Below are positions 1 through 7,276 of a stretch of DNA of 14,442 nt, piece after piece. Location of the stretch: contig CAMODP010000031.1 of assembly GCA_946611445.1 (NCBI GenBank), positions 1-14,442 of the forward strand, in the 5' to 3' direction. This DNA is from an uncultured Eubacterium sp. (GTDB lineage Bacteria > Bacillota > Clostridia > Lachnospirales > Lachnospiraceae). Made by a program: the position numbers and the translations under genes. The stretch's first letter is position 1, and each line of letters opens with the position of its first letter. The notes under the pieces were generated by a model. It was not told the origin of the DNA. It saw only the letters and a program-made list of their open reading frames with translations, and did not search any database.

Positions 1-2
1 CA

Positions 3-77
3 TCGGGGTGACAAGATTCGAACTTGCGGCCTCCTGGTCCCAAACCAGGCGCTCTAGCCAAACTGAGCCACACCCCG
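3..77 (-). tRNA. tRNA-Pro (anticodon UGG)
   Basis: Read on the minus strand, this 75-nt stretch folds into a complete cloverleaf. The 7-bp acceptor stem is CGGGGTG/CACCCCG, the D arm GCTC...GAGC, the anticodon stem CCTGG/CCAGG with loop TTTGGGA, and the T arm GCAAG-TTCGAAT-CTTGT. The discriminator base is A. The anticodon TGG reads proline CCN codons. The 3' CCA is not encoded (the next bases read TG), so it must be added by a nucleotidyltransferase. A strong promoter of its own lies 34 nt upstream, so the gene does not depend on read-through from dusB. Confidence 0.96.
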
Positions 78-110
78 CAGCAAGTCCGTCCCCGAGCCCG
101 GGACTCACCC

Positions 111-139
111 AGTATAGTATAAGAAAATGGGGATGTCAA
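111..139 (-). promoter_or_regulatory. sigma-A type promoter of tRNA-Pro
   Basis: On the minus strand a perfect -35 TTGACA (134-139) is followed by a 17-bp spacer and a -10 TATACT (111-116). Transcription would start near 104, about 27 nt before the tRNA 5' end, so the short GC-rich leader must be removed by RNase P. The promoter lies in the 77-nt gap between dusB and the tRNA. I see no terminator hairpin for dusB in that gap. Confidence 0.85.
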
Positions 140-154
140 TCAGATTTTTTTATT

Positions 155-1165
155 TTATGCTTCTTCCGCATCCTCCTCCATGCTTCTTCGCAGTTCCTCC
201 GTAAGAGCGCGCACCCCCTCGGGATCATCGATCTCATTGATTTTCCGCCGCAGCGAGGAAGAATGCGGCAGTCCGGCCGTGTACCAGGCAAAATGCCTCC
301 GCATCTCCCGGACAGCCGTGTACTCTCCTTTGCACTCCATCAATCCCTGCAGATGACGGAGAATCATGCTGCAGAGTTCCCCGCCGGAAGGACGAGGCGG
401 AAGAAAGCCATCATTTATCCAGGAGAGCGTCTCGGAAAAAATCCACGGATTGCCCCGTGCGGCCCTGGCGATCATGACGCCGTCGGCGCCGGTCTGCTCC
501 AGAAGCAGCCGCGCCCTCTCCGGGGAATCCGCATCCCCGTTGGCGATTACCGGTATAGAGACAGCCTCTTTCACCCGGCGGATGCAGTCCCAGTCCGCGT
601 GTCCGGCATAGTACTGATCTCTCGTTCTGCCGTGCACCGCGATCATGGCCGCGCCCGCAGCCTCCAGCCGCCTGGCAAATTCAGGCGCATTGCTCTCCTC
701 TTCGGAAAAACCTTTCCGGATCTTCACGGTCACCGGTTTGTCAATGCGCCGGGCGACTGCCGACACGATCGCCGCCGCCCGCTCCGGATCCCGCATAAGG
801 GCTGAGCCCTCATGGTTGTTGACAACCTTCGGGACAGGGCAGCCCATATTGATGTCCAAAATGTCAAAAGGCCGGTCCGCAATCATTTCCGCCGCTTCCG
901 CCACGATCTCCGGCTCACTGCCGAACAGCTGCAGGGCTATGGGATGCTCGGAAGGATGCATCTGCATAAGGGCCTCTGTATTCCGATTGTGATAGAGAAG
1001 CGCCTTGGCGCTGATCATCTCGGTATACAGCAGCCCGGCGCCCTGCTCACGGCACAGCACGCGGAAAGGCATATCCGTCACGCCGGCCATCGGGCCCAGC
1101 GCCAAAGGACATGCCACCTTTACACCGCCAATATGCATTTCCCGCAGGATGCCGCCCTTTTTCAC
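155..1165 (-). CDS. dusB: tRNA-dihydrouridine synthase (DusB family)
   Basis: FMN-dependent enzyme that reduces specific uridines in the tRNA D-loop to dihydrouridine, acting in the cytoplasm. The 336-residue protein has the usual family length. It carries the N-terminal barrel motif PMAGVTDMPFR (25-35), the catalytic cysteine C109 in NMGCPVPKV, the substrate and FMN motifs VKIRKGF and HGRTRDQYY, the IANGD strand and the GVMIARAARGNPW phosphate-binding motif, followed by the C-terminal helical domain. The start is GTG at 1163-1165. A GAGG sequence overlapping the stop of the upstream gene serves as its ribosome binding site. An ATG nine codons later (MHIGG) has a poorer site. It begins 10 nt after the DUF6145-like gene and is the last gene of the argF-birA-DUF6145-dusB operon, followed by a tRNA gene. 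The family is certain; which paralogue (DusB rather than DusA or DusC) is by similarity to Firmicute DusB. Confidence 0.95.
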   Translation of the reverse strand: MKKGGILREMHIGGVKVACPLALGPMAGVTDMPFRVLCREQGAGLLYTEMISAKALLYHNRNTEALMQMHPSEHPIALQLFGSEPEIVAEAAEMIADRPFDILDINMGCPVPKVVNNHEGSALMRDPERAAAIVSAVARRIDKPVTVKIRKGFSEEESNAPEFARRLEAAGAAMIAVHGRTRDQYYAGHADWDCIRRVKEAVSIPVIANGDADSPERARLLLEQTGADGVMIARAARGNPWIFSETLSWINDGFLPPRPSGGELCSMILRHLQGLMECKGEYTAVREMRRHFAWYTAGLPHSSSLRRKINEIDDPEGVRALTEELRRSMEEDAEEA

Positions 1166-1175
1166 GCCGCCGTCC

Positions 1176-1487
1176 TCACTGAAATACCTTGTAGAACAGT
1201 TCCAGAGATTCGAAAAGCTCTCTCTTTTCCTCCTGCATCTGCCGGATCTTCAGGCCGGCGCCGATCTCGTCATAGGAGGCGTCCGTTTCCTCAGCCTCCG
1301 TGTTCAGACACAGTGTGCCGTCCTCGTCAAAGGAAAGTGTCAGAATGCCCCCTACGTCCTCGGTAAACAGGACGCACAGAACATGGAGTTCGTCCTGTAC
1401 CCGCTGCGGGAGAACGGAAAAATCGGGATTGAAGAAGTACTTTCTGCTGTAAGCGCTTGCTCCGCAGAGCACGGTGGATTCGCTCAT
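1176..1487 (-). CDS. small DUF6145-like protein, function unknown
   Basis: A 103-residue soluble protein with no signal peptide or membrane segment. It starts MSESTVLCGASAYSRKYFFN and has an acidic middle (FDEDGTLCLNTEAEETDASYDE). The C-terminal helix is charged and may form a coiled coil (IRQMQEEKRELFESLELFYK). The pattern resembles the DUF6145 family of Lachnospiraceae; this is recognition from memory and the molecular role is unknown. The reading frame is open for 60 further codons upstream, but that part overlaps birA antiparallel reading and looks unlike a protein. The ATG at 1485-1487 is preceded by a purine-rich AGAGAGG, so I chose it. It sits 31 nt after birA and 10 nt before dusB, so it is co-transcribed with them. 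Conservation of the dusB linkage across genomes could hint at a role in tRNA or translation, but nothing in the sequence shows that. Confidence 0.75.
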   Translation of the reverse strand: MSESTVLCGASAYSRKYFFNPDFSVLPQRVQDELHVLCVLFTEDVGGILTLSFDEDGTLCLNTEAEETDASYDEIGAGLKIRQMQEEKRELFESLELFYKVFQ

Positions 1488-1518
1488 GGGATTGTATTGT
1501 CCTCTCTGGTATAATAAT

Positions 1519-2352
1519 CTACACATACCCAAGCATTCCCCGCACGGAAACCTCCCCTGCGTAGACCTGCTCAACTGTCCCGGTATCGGCGCGCTGCACG
1601 AGCAGTTCTCCCCGCGCATTGATGCCGAGGGCCGTCCCTTCGAACGCGCCCGCGGGATCCAGTACACGCACCTCGCGGTCTCTGGTTACCAGCAGTTCGG
1701 AGTATTGACCGATCAGTCCGCTCATATCCCCTGTCTGGAGAAATGTCCGGTAATATGCGGCAAACGCAGAAAGCACGCCGGCTGTGACCGACTCCCTGCT
1801 GACCACGCTTCCCGTTTCCAGATACAGGGACGAAGCTTTGTCCGACAGTTCTTCCGGAAAGCAGGGTACATTGACATTGATGCCTGTCCCTATGACCACG
1901 GCTCCTCTGCCGTCCGGCCCGGGAATATATTCCGTAAGGATGCCGCAGAGTTTTTTGCCGCCGCAGACAATATCATTCGGCCATTTGATCCCGGCCTGCA
2001 CGCCGGACTGCCTGCGGATGCCTTCTGCCGCGGCCATGCCCATGACCAGTGTCAGCATGGACACGGAAGCTGCTTCTATATCGGGATTCAGCAGAAGGCT
2101 CATGGACACGGACGTGTGCTCCGGCGACTGCCAGGCGCGGCCTCTTCGTCCTCTGCCTGCCGTCTGGTGATCCGCCAGAAAAACCGTTCCGTCTTCTGCG
2201 GTCCCTTCGCGGTATTCTCTGCCGGCCCACGCATTTGTCGAATCAACGCTTTCTGAAAAGCGAAGCGAAAAAGGCTGTCCGGGCAGCAGCTTCCGGCAGA
2301 TTTCCACGTCAAAGATACCCTGCTGTTCCCATTCCGCGGCGCTGTCTGTCAC
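1519..2352 (-). CDS. birA: biotin--[acetyl-CoA-carboxylase] ligase, monofunctional (no HTH)
   Basis: Activates biotin with ATP to biotinyl-AMP and attaches it to the lysine of biotin carboxyl carrier proteins in the cytoplasm. Visible motifs are the ATP/biotin loop [10 protein letters not shown] (63-72), the catalytic-lysine motif KWPNDI (123-128) and GTGINVNV (155-162), followed by a small C-terminal SH3-like domain. At 277 residues it lacks the roughly 60-residue N-terminal winged-helix DNA-binding domain of bifunctional BirA, so it should not act as a biotin repressor. The start is GTG at 2350-2352, overlapping the argF stop in a GTGA arrangement, which implies translational coupling. A spacer of 31 nt separates it from the DUF6145-like gene. 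The catalytic assignment is firm. Confidence 0.94.
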   Translation of the reverse strand: MTDSAAEWEQQGIFDVEICRKLLPGQPFSLRFSESVDSTNAWAGREYREGTAEDGTVFLADHQTAGRGRRGRAWQSPEHTSVSMSLLLNPDIEAASVSMLTLVMGMAAAEGIRRQSGVQAGIKWPNDIVCGGKKLCGILTEYIPGPDGRGAVVIGTGINVNVPCFPEELSDKASSLYLETGSVVSRESVTAGVLSAFAAYYRTFLQTGDMSGLIGQYSELLVTRDREVRVLDPAGAFEGTALGINARGELLVQRADTGTVEQVYAGEVSVRGMLGYV

Positions 2353-3344
2353 AGTTCCGCACCCAGGGTGGCCGCCATGACCGCCTTGATCGTGTGCATG
2401 CGGTTTTCTGCTTCTTCAAAAACAAGTGACTGCGCGGATTCAAAAACCTCGTCTGTCACCTCCATGTCTGCTATCCCGAAGCGCTCATGGATCTTCCGGC
2501 CCACCTCGGTTCCAAGGTCATGGAAGGATGGCAGGCAGTGCAGGAATATCGCCTGCTCACCAGCTTTGTTCATGATGTCTGCCGTAACTTTGTACGGGGA
2601 CAGCGCGCGGATGCGCTCTTCCCACACTTCATCGGGTTCACCCATGGATACCCACACATCCGTACAGATGATATCGGCGCCTCTTACCGCCTCATCCGCG
2701 TCTTCGGTGAGTGTGACGCTGCCGCCGCTTTCTGCGGCATATTTCCGGCACTCTTCCGTCAGCTCTTTTCCGGGAAAATAAGAGGCCGGCGCGCATGCCG
2801 TATAATGCAGGCCGAGTTTTGCGCAGGTCACCATGTAGGAATTGCCCATGTTATAGCGGGCATCTCCCATGTAGACCAGCTTCCGCCCCTCCAGCGTCCC
2901 GAAATGCTCCCGGATCGTCAGCATGTCTGCGAGCATCTGCGTGGGATGGTATTCATTGGTCAGGCCGTTCCACACAGGTACGCCGGCGTAAGCCGCCAGC
3001 TCTTCGACAATCTCCTGGCCGTATCCGCGGTATTCTATTCCCTCGAACATACTCCCGAGTACCCGCGCCGTATCACGGATGCTCTCTTTCTTTCCGATCT
3101 GGGATCCGGACGGATCCAGATAGGTCGTGCCCATGCCCAGATCATGGGCGGCCACCTCGAAGGAGCAGCGCGTCCGTGTGCTGGTTTTTTCAAAAATCAG
3201 CGCAACATTCCTGCCGCGCAGGACATCCACCGGAATATGCTTTTTCTTTTTCTCCTTGAGCGTTTCTGCCAGATCCAGCAGATACAGGATCTCTTCCCGT
3301 GTGTAATCCTTCAGTGTCAGAAAATGGCGTCCTGTTAAATTCAT
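2349..3344 (-). CDS. argF: ornithine carbamoyltransferase
   Basis: Transfers the carbamoyl group of carbamoyl phosphate to ornithine, giving citrulline. The reaction is used in arginine synthesis and, in reverse, in the arginine deiminase pathway. The 331-residue protein shows the carbamoyl-phosphate loop STRTR (55-59), HPTQ (133-136), the ornithine-binding DVWVSMG (229-235) and HCLPSFHD (269-276), where the usual HCLPAFHD has Ala changed to Ser. The start ATG has a GGAGG site 9 nt upstream. No other arginine gene (argG, argH, arcA, arcC) is adjacent, so anabolic ArgF and catabolic ArcB cannot be separated by context; the product name is secure, the symbol is a convention. It is the first gene of the operon, reading into birA with a 4-base overlap. 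Confidence 0.93.
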   Translation of the reverse strand: MNLTGRHFLTLKDYTREEILYLLDLAETLKEKKKKHIPVDVLRGRNVALIFEKTSTRTRCSFEVAAHDLGMGTTYLDPSGSQIGKKESIRDTARVLGSMFEGIEYRGYGQEIVEELAAYAGVPVWNGLTNEYHPTQMLADMLTIREHFGTLEGRKLVYMGDARYNMGNSYMVTCAKLGLHYTACAPASYFPGKELTEECRKYAAESGGSVTLTEDADEAVRGADIICTDVWVSMGEPDEVWEERIRALSPYKVTADIMNKAGEQAIFLHCLPSFHDLGTEVGRKIHERFGIADMEVTDEVFESAQSLVFEEAENRMHTIKAVMAATLGAEL

Positions 3345-3427
3345 GGTATTATCCTCCGCATATCTGCTGTGGGTTCCGCGCCCGTATTTCCCGTCTCATC
3401 CGGCGGTTCCGGGCAGCTATACCGCAC

Positions 3428-3456
3428 ATTGTACAGCATGGATTCTGAAAAAACAA
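3428..3456 (-). promoter_or_regulatory. candidate promoter of the argF operon
   Basis: On the minus strand a -35 TTGTTT (3451-3456) is followed by a 17-bp spacer and a -10 TACAAT (3428-3433, 5 of 6 consensus bases) preceded by TGCTG. Transcription would start near 3421, leaving a leader of about 77 nt before argF. The -35 box is weak and falls inside the U-tract of the preceding gene's terminator. I see no clear ArgR box in the leader. Confidence 0.5.
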
Positions 3457-3482
3457 GGAGCTTTGCGTGAATGCAAAGCTCC
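3447..3482 (-). terminator. Rho-independent terminator of the cell-wall hydrolase gene
   Basis: A perfect 10-bp inverted repeat, GGAGCTTTGC and GCAAAGCTCC (3457-3466 and 3473-3482), encloses a 6-nt loop. On the minus strand the hairpin is followed by TTGTTTTTTC, the expected U-rich run. It lies 65 nt after the stop of the minus-strand hydrolase gene and upstream of argF. On the plus strand the hairpin lacks a downstream T-run, so it is one-directional. Confidence 0.92.
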
Positions 3483-3547
3483 ATAAGATCCTCGTTTTCC
3501 CGGCCGATATGCAGTTCTGCGTCTGCCGGCCTTCGAATTGCGCTGTT

Positions 3548-4915
3548 TTAGTAGAACGTCTGGTTGCCGATGGTAAGTCCGTCTCCGCCGCCGGCATGGA
3601 AGAACAGAAGATCCCCGATCGGGTTTTCTCCCGCGAGTGCAGCCTGGGCCGCTTCATAGCAGTCTGCTCTGGCTCCTTCTGCCAGTGTCTGATCCAGTGT
3701 GCCGGTCATGGCCGGGGTGAACTGGCCGCTCTGGTATACGACATCTGAAATCGTATCCGGGAAGGAATCGCTCTCCATGCGGTTCAGGACGCAGGCGCCG
3801 ACGGCTACCTTTCCTTCATAGCTCTCGCCGCCGGCCTCACACTGAATGATTGCCGCCAGCAGGTCAAGATCTGATGAGCTCACACCGGTCGTTCCCGCAG
3901 CAGTTTCAGTGTATGTGCTGTCTGTATATGCGGCGTCCGTATATGTGCTGTCTGCATATGTGTTATCAGTATAAACGCTTTCCTGCAGGTTGTCAGCCGG
4001 TGCAGCCGCCGCGGAAGCGTCCGTCTCCCCATAGAGCGCCGCGTCCGTATAGGTGCCGGCATCCGCTGCAGTATTTACATCCGCATACGCATCTGTATAT
4101 ACATTTGTATCTGTGTAAGCGGCGGCATCAGAAGCGCTGCTGTCTGTATAGGCAGATGTATCCGTATAGAGGGACGCATTGTCATAGACTGCGTCAGCTG
4201 TCTCTGTGTATACCGGCGTCTCTGCGTAATACGTTTCTGTCACTTCCGGAAGAACAGCCGCAGGAAGGACTTCTTCCGCCGGAGCGGTCTCTTCCGGTAC
4301 GGTGCCGTCATCCGCGGTATCCTCCTGCGGAACGGGTATCATACCCTGACTGCTCAGCGTTTCAAACTCCTCCATTGTCAGAGCTGTCTCTACTTTATCA
4401 CCGGGGGTGACATACTGCTCCGCAACATATGCTTTTTCGCCGTTGTATTCGATCTCGTACCATCCGTCTTCGTAGCCGGTAAAATTCAGCCGTTCCCCGG
4501 ACAGCATAATGCCCAGGATCCCGTCTGACGCGGATTTGCCGGAGCGGACGCACAGGACATCCGCGCTGACTGTCCCGCAGGCAGGCGCCGTACAGGACTC
4601 ATAAGCCTTTTTCGCCTCTTCTCCGCTGACCAGCAGGTCTGAGCGGATAAAACCGTCTACATTGCCGGAATGGATCCGGGTCCATTCATTCTTGCGTCCC
4701 AGGATCTCGACGACGCTCCCCGGGAGCAGCACGCCGACAAGGGATTCTTCTGTACCGGCGCCGGCACGGATATTAACATAGCCGGTCTCCATGGTTACTG
4801 CCTTTGCATCCCAGTCTTCGGATACTGTGTTTTCATCAGCCAGCGCCGGCACGGCTGAGGATACAGTCAGCATCAGGATCAGGCCGCAGGCAGCCGCATT
4901 TTTTTTATTCAGCAT
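3548..4915 (-). CDS. secreted SH3-domain cell wall hydrolase (SleB-like, Hydrolase_2)
   Basis: Predicted exported peptidoglycan hydrolase of 455 residues. The N-terminal signal peptide runs to about ALA-DE (26-27). Two bacterial SH3 domains follow at roughly 39-96 (VNIRAGAGTEESLVGVL) and 115-172 (LCVRSGKSASDGILGIML). Residues 197-345 are an acidic, Ala/Thr/Tyr-rich linker full of YTD repeats. The C-terminal Hydrolase_2 domain (347-455) contains IIQCEAGGESYEGKVAVGACVLNRM-type core residues, with E360 the likely catalytic acid, and ends IGNQTFY. The SH3 domains probably bind wall peptides and the linker probably spans the wall; both are inference. SleB proteins act in spore germination, but many non-spore homologues (CwlJ/SleB-like) exist in Clostridia, so a spore role is not implied. 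The gene is monocistronic, with a strong promoter, an AAGGAG site and a terminator. Confidence 0.88.
   Translation of the reverse strand: MLNKKNAAACGLILMLTVSSAVPALADENTVSEDWDAKAVTMETGYVNIRAGAGTEESLVGVLLPGSVVEILGRKNEWTRIHSGNVDGFIRSDLLVSGEEAKKAYESCTAPACGTVSADVLCVRSGKSASDGILGIMLSGERLNFTGYEDGWYEIEYNGEKAYVAEQYVTPGDKVETALTMEEFETLSSQGMIPVPQEDTADDGTVPEETAPAEEVLPAAVLPEVTETYYAETPVYTETADAVYDNASLYTDTSAYTDSSASDAAAYTDTNVYTDAYADVNTAADAGTYTDAALYGETDASAAAAPADNLQESVYTDNTYADSTYTDAAYTDSTYTETAAGTTGVSSSDLDLLAAIIQCEAGGESYEGKVAVGACVLNRMESDSFPDTISDVVYQSGQFTPAMTGTLDQTLAEGARADCYEAAQAALAGENPIGDLLFFHAGGGDGLTIGNQTFY
3905..4234 (-). repeat. degenerate YTD tyrosine-threonine-aspartate repeat in a coding linker
   Basis: Residues 228-337 of the cell-wall hydrolase contain at least eight YTD tripeptides (YTDT, YTDS, YTDA, YTDN) plus variants YTE, YAD and YAE. 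They are spaced irregularly by 2 to 13 residues within Ala/Ser/Thr/Asp-rich sequence. At DNA level this appears as recurring short variants of GTATAnGTG/GTCTGTATA-like sequence. The block is acidic and probably disordered. Such blocks change length readily through recombination or slippage. Confidence 0.8.
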
Positions 4916-4927
4916 GATAGATTCTCC

Positions 4928-4952
4928 TTTTGAAACAGGTAATATTTCAAAA
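4928..4952 (-). promoter_or_regulatory. inverted repeat next to the ribosome binding site of the cell-wall hydrolase
   Basis: A perfect 8-bp inverted repeat, TTTTGAAA and TTTCAAAA (4928-4935 and 4945-4952), has a 9-nt loop. In the minus-strand mRNA its 3' arm runs directly into the AAGGAG ribosome binding site 8 nt before the ATG. It could be an AU-rich hairpin affecting initiation or an operator site. Function is inference. Confidence 0.4.
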
Positions 4953-5008
4953 TGTTTTTCTAATTTCGTCTTTTCTGTTTCTGAATTATTACGTTTTTGT
5001 TACAATGG

Positions 5009-5037
5009 ATTCTATCACGCATTCCCGGGACTGTCAA
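5009..5037 (-). promoter_or_regulatory. sigma-A type promoter of the cell-wall hydrolase
   Basis: On the minus strand a perfect -35 TTGACA (5032-5037) is followed by a 17-bp spacer and a -10 TAGAAT (5009-5014). Transcription would start near 5002, giving an AT-rich leader of about 87 nt. The promoter begins 28 nt after the rsuA stop. No hairpin terminator for rsuA is visible, so some read-through is possible. Confidence 0.85.
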
Positions 5038-5065
5038 CCCATGGGGTGTTCTCTTTTTTTGCCGC

Positions 5066-5794
5066 TCAGGTCTTCTTCACTTCCCCGCTCTGTTTCAAAG
5101 CCTCCAGTTCTTCCTCCGTCAACCGCCTGTACTGTCCCGGTTCCAGAGACGGATCCAGTTCCAGAGTGCCCATGCGCAGACGCTTCAGAGCCGTCACTTC
5201 GCAGCCCAGTGCCTGGAACATTCTTTTCACCTGATGATATTTGCCCTCCCGGACGGTCACTTCTGTTTCGGCGCAGTCTCCCGGGCACACCTGCAGGATA
5301 CGCAGTTCTGCCGGCATAGCTGTCAGGCTGCTGTCTATGCGCAGCCCCTCTCTGAATAGTTCGGCCGCATTTTCCGGCAGAACACCGCGGACGCGTGCCC
5401 TGTACACCTTATCCACGTGCCGTCCCGGGGCCAGCAGCCGGTGCGCGAGGATGCCGTCATTTGTCAGCAGCAGCAGGCCTTCCGTATCCCGGTCAAGCCG
5501 CCCTGCGGGAAACAGATCTTTCCGCACCGGTTCCTCCAGAAGATCCAGAACCGTTTTCTGCCGTCTGTCTTCCGTAGCGCTGATGACGCCGGCCGGTTTG
5601 TTCATCATATAATAGACATATGTCTCATAGCGGATTTCCCGGCCCCGGTAACACACGCATGCCCCTTCCGGCACTGCCCTGCCGGGATCCAGGACCTTCT
5701 CACCGTTGATTTCCGCCTCGCCTCTGCGGATTGCCTTTTTCAGATCGCTTCTTTTTCCGGTCCCCATGTCGGCCAGATACTTGTCCAGACGCAT
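5066..5794 (-). CDS. rsuA: 16S rRNA pseudouridine synthase (RsuA/RluB/E/F family)
   Basis: Isomerises a specific uridine of rRNA to pseudouridine; RsuA acts on 16S U516. The 242-residue protein has an N-terminal S4 RNA-binding domain (1-48, starting MRLDKYLADMG), a YYMMNKPAGV strand (61-70) and the catalytic motif GRLDRDTEGLLLLTNDG (98-114) with nucleophile D101. It also has the C-terminal HQVKRMFQALG motif. The ATG start is fixed by the conserved MRLDKYLA opening and a GAAGGAAG site just upstream. It overlaps the end of the flavin reductase gene by 95 nt in another frame and is the last gene of that operon. The family is certain; the 16S specificity rests on the typical RsuA length and opening sequence. 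Confidence 0.92.
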   Translation of the reverse strand: MRLDKYLADMGTGKRSDLKKAIRRGEAEINGEKVLDPGRAVPEGACVCYRGREIRYETYVYYMMNKPAGVISATEDRRQKTVLDLLEEPVRKDLFPAGRLDRDTEGLLLLTNDGILAHRLLAPGRHVDKVYRARVRGVLPENAAELFREGLRIDSSLTAMPAELRILQVCPGDCAETEVTVREGKYHQVKRMFQALGCEVTALKRLRMGTLELDPSLEPGQYRRLTEEELEALKQSGEVKKT

Positions 5795-6443
5795 TGTCGC
5801 TTCCTTCTGCCTTCACGGCATGCTTTCTTTCGGTTCTCCCGTTGTGTTTTCTCTCAGTATTTCCGGCCGGTTTCCCCTTATTCTTCCGGACAGAAAACCC
5901 GAAGGTCCCGAGGGTCTCTCCCAATGCTCTGTACGCGCCGTGCGACCACGCAGTCAGGCCGGCATCGTTCAGCCGGAAACGGCCGCTTTCATCCATATAT
6001 CTGTCGTCTACCTGCACGCAGACCACCTCAGCCAGAAACATGTCATGGCTTCCCAGCGGCAGCACCTGCGTCACCCTGCATTCCAGACTGACCGGCGCTT
6101 CCTCGATTGTGGGAGCCTGAATCTTCAGGCTTCTTCCCGGCGTCAGGGAGCAGGCCGCAAACTTGTCTGTATCCCTGCCGGAGCGCACCCCGCAGAAATC
6201 AGCGGCACGGGTCAGCTCCCGGTTTGTCAGGTTGACGACGAACTCCCCCGTGCTGCGGATCAGATCATAGGAATATCGTTCGCGTCTCACGGATACAGAC
6301 AGCATGGGCGGGTCCGAACAGACCGTACCCGCCCATGCCACTGTCAGGATATTCGGTTTGCCGTCCGGTCCGGCGCAGCTTACCATTGCAACCGGAACCG
6401 GATAGAGAAAATTCCCCGGTTTATCAAACGCTGTCTTTGCCAT
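5700..6443 (-). CDS. flavin reductase-like FMN-binding protein with basic C-terminal tail
   Basis: Member of the flavin reductase split-barrel family (PF01613-like), which binds FMN and typically reduces flavins with NAD(P)H or serves as an FMN-containing oxidoreductase. The 247 residues begin with the family's FLYPVPVAMVSC (12-23), followed by NILTVAWAGTVCSDPPMLSVSVR (31-53, written here as the core), the STGEFVVNLT strand (64-73) and AADFCGVRSGRDTDKF (80-95). The domain should end near GTFGFSVRK (179-187). Beyond it is a 60-residue Lys/Arg-rich tail, including two TERKH copies, that is not part of the family. The tail's last third overlaps the rsuA start. The ATG has an AGGAG site and follows the upstream hydrolase stop by 11 nt. 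The substrate is unknown. Confidence 0.85.
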   Translation of the reverse strand: MAKTAFDKPGNFLYPVPVAMVSCAGPDGKPNILTVAWAGTVCSDPPMLSVSVRRERYSYDLIRSTGEFVVNLTNRELTRAADFCGVRSGRDTDKFAACSLTPGRSLKIQAPTIEEAPVSLECRVTQVLPLGSHDMFLAEVVCVQVDDRYMDESGRFRLNDAGLTAWSHGAYRALGETLGTFGFSVRKNKGKPAGNTERKHNGRTERKHAVKAEGSDNASGQVSGRHGDRKKKRSEKGNPQRRGGNQR

Positions 6444-6454
6444 GTAATCTCCTG

Positions 6455-7234
6455 TTATGCGCCGGCAAGAATCACTTCTTCCAGCTTTGCCGCGGTCACC
6501 GACTGCTGCTCCTGTGCCGACATCCTTGCCTCTCCGTCGCCATCCTGCAGACCATAATTCCCGAACTGCGCATGATTGCCGCCGTCAATTACTTCAGTCA
6601 CGGCATTACGGGGCAGATACTTCTCAGCCTCCTGCCGTTTTTCCATATTCAGGACGCCGTCCTCGCTTCCGTAGAGTTCCAGCACCTTCAGGTCGCCGCT
6701 CAGCGTTTTGACCGGATAGGCACCCAGCATAATAACGCCGTCCAGCTCCTCCCCGTGTCTGGCCGCGTAATCTGCAGCCATCGCGCCGCCCAGGGAATGG
6801 CCCCCGATATACCAGTGCTCATACGGATTGTACCGGATAATCCTGTCCGCCTTGTTTTTTCCGAATATGGCCAGGTTTGCCGGCATCCTTACCAGAAAAC
6901 AGTCTATTCCGTCTTCTGCCAGTTTATACAGCAGCGGAAGGTATGACGTATATTCGACCATCGCTCCCGGATAGAAAACCAGCGCGTTTTCCGTACCCGC
7001 GCCGTCCAGAAAGAGTCCCTGCTCAATATCCACAATCTGAACCGGCGAAGTCCCGCCGTCTGCATCTGCCTGTCCGTCCAGATATGCCTGTGCCGTCTCA
7101 TCGGCACGGTAATACCTGCTCATATATACAAGGGCAGTTGTAATGCCGGCAGCAATTGCCAGCACCAGAATCATCCGGAAAATCCTGCCGATCCGCTGAA
7201 AAATGCGGTGTCTTTTTCTTTTTCTCTCATCCAT
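6455..7234 (-). CDS. membrane-anchored alpha/beta hydrolase
   Basis: A 259-residue alpha/beta-hydrolase fold protein. A strongly basic N-terminus is followed by one membrane segment (about 21-38), so the catalytic domain is probably outside the cell. The nucleophile elbow is GGHSLGG (144-150, S147), the acid is likely D192 in GSEDGV and the histidine H221 in GGNHAQFGNYG, giving a complete Ser-Asp-His triad. FYPGAMVEY (88-96) supplies the oxyanion region. It resembles the uncharacterised Hydrolase_5-type proteins of Firmicutes; the substrate is unknown. I chose the ATG at 7232-7234 because an AGGAGG site lies 9 nt upstream. A further ATG eight codons upstream would put that site inside the coding sequence. 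First gene of an operon with the flavin reductase (11-nt gap) and rsuA. Confidence 0.85.
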   Translation of the reverse strand: MDERKRKRHRIFQRIGRIFRMILVLAIAAGITTALVYMSRYYRADETAQAYLDGQADADGGTSPVQIVDIEQGLFLDGAGTENALVFYPGAMVEYTSYLPLLYKLAEDGIDCFLVRMPANLAIFGKNKADRIIRYNPYEHWYIGGHSLGGAMAADYAARHGEELDGVIMLGAYPVKTLSGDLKVLELYGSEDGVLNMEKRQEAEKYLPRNAVTEVIDGGNHAQFGNYGLQDGDGEARMSAQEQQSVTAAKLEEVILAGA

Positions 7235-7243
7235 GGGGCAAAT

Positions 7244-7249
7244 CCTCCT
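7244..7249 (-). promoter_or_regulatory. ribosome binding site that fixes the alpha/beta hydrolase start
   Basis: On the minus strand AGGAGG lies 9 nt before the ATG at 7234. This rules against the longer reading frame that starts at 7258. Confidence 0.8.
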
Positions 7250-7276
7250 GCCTGTCATCGCGTATCCGCCGGGAAT

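Noticed and set aside
8..805. Long plus-strand open frame of 265 codons
   Set aside because: It lies antisense to dusB and the tRNA, has Arg/Pro-rich composition and no family motifs. It is a shadow of dusB.
1488..1667. N-terminal extension of the DUF6145-like gene by 60 codons
   Set aside because: It overlaps the end of birA and reads as a Cys/Arg/Ser-rich shadow. The ATG at 1487 gives a normal protein start.
3345..3456. Possible ArgR operator or T-box ahead of argF
   Set aside because: No clear pair of AT-rich ARG boxes and no T-box sequence could be found in this short leader.
3905..4234. Possible CRISPR or tandem DNA repeat
   Set aside because: The repeats are short, irregularly spaced and in frame, and are explained by the YTD protein linker. 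There are no uniform repeats or spacers.
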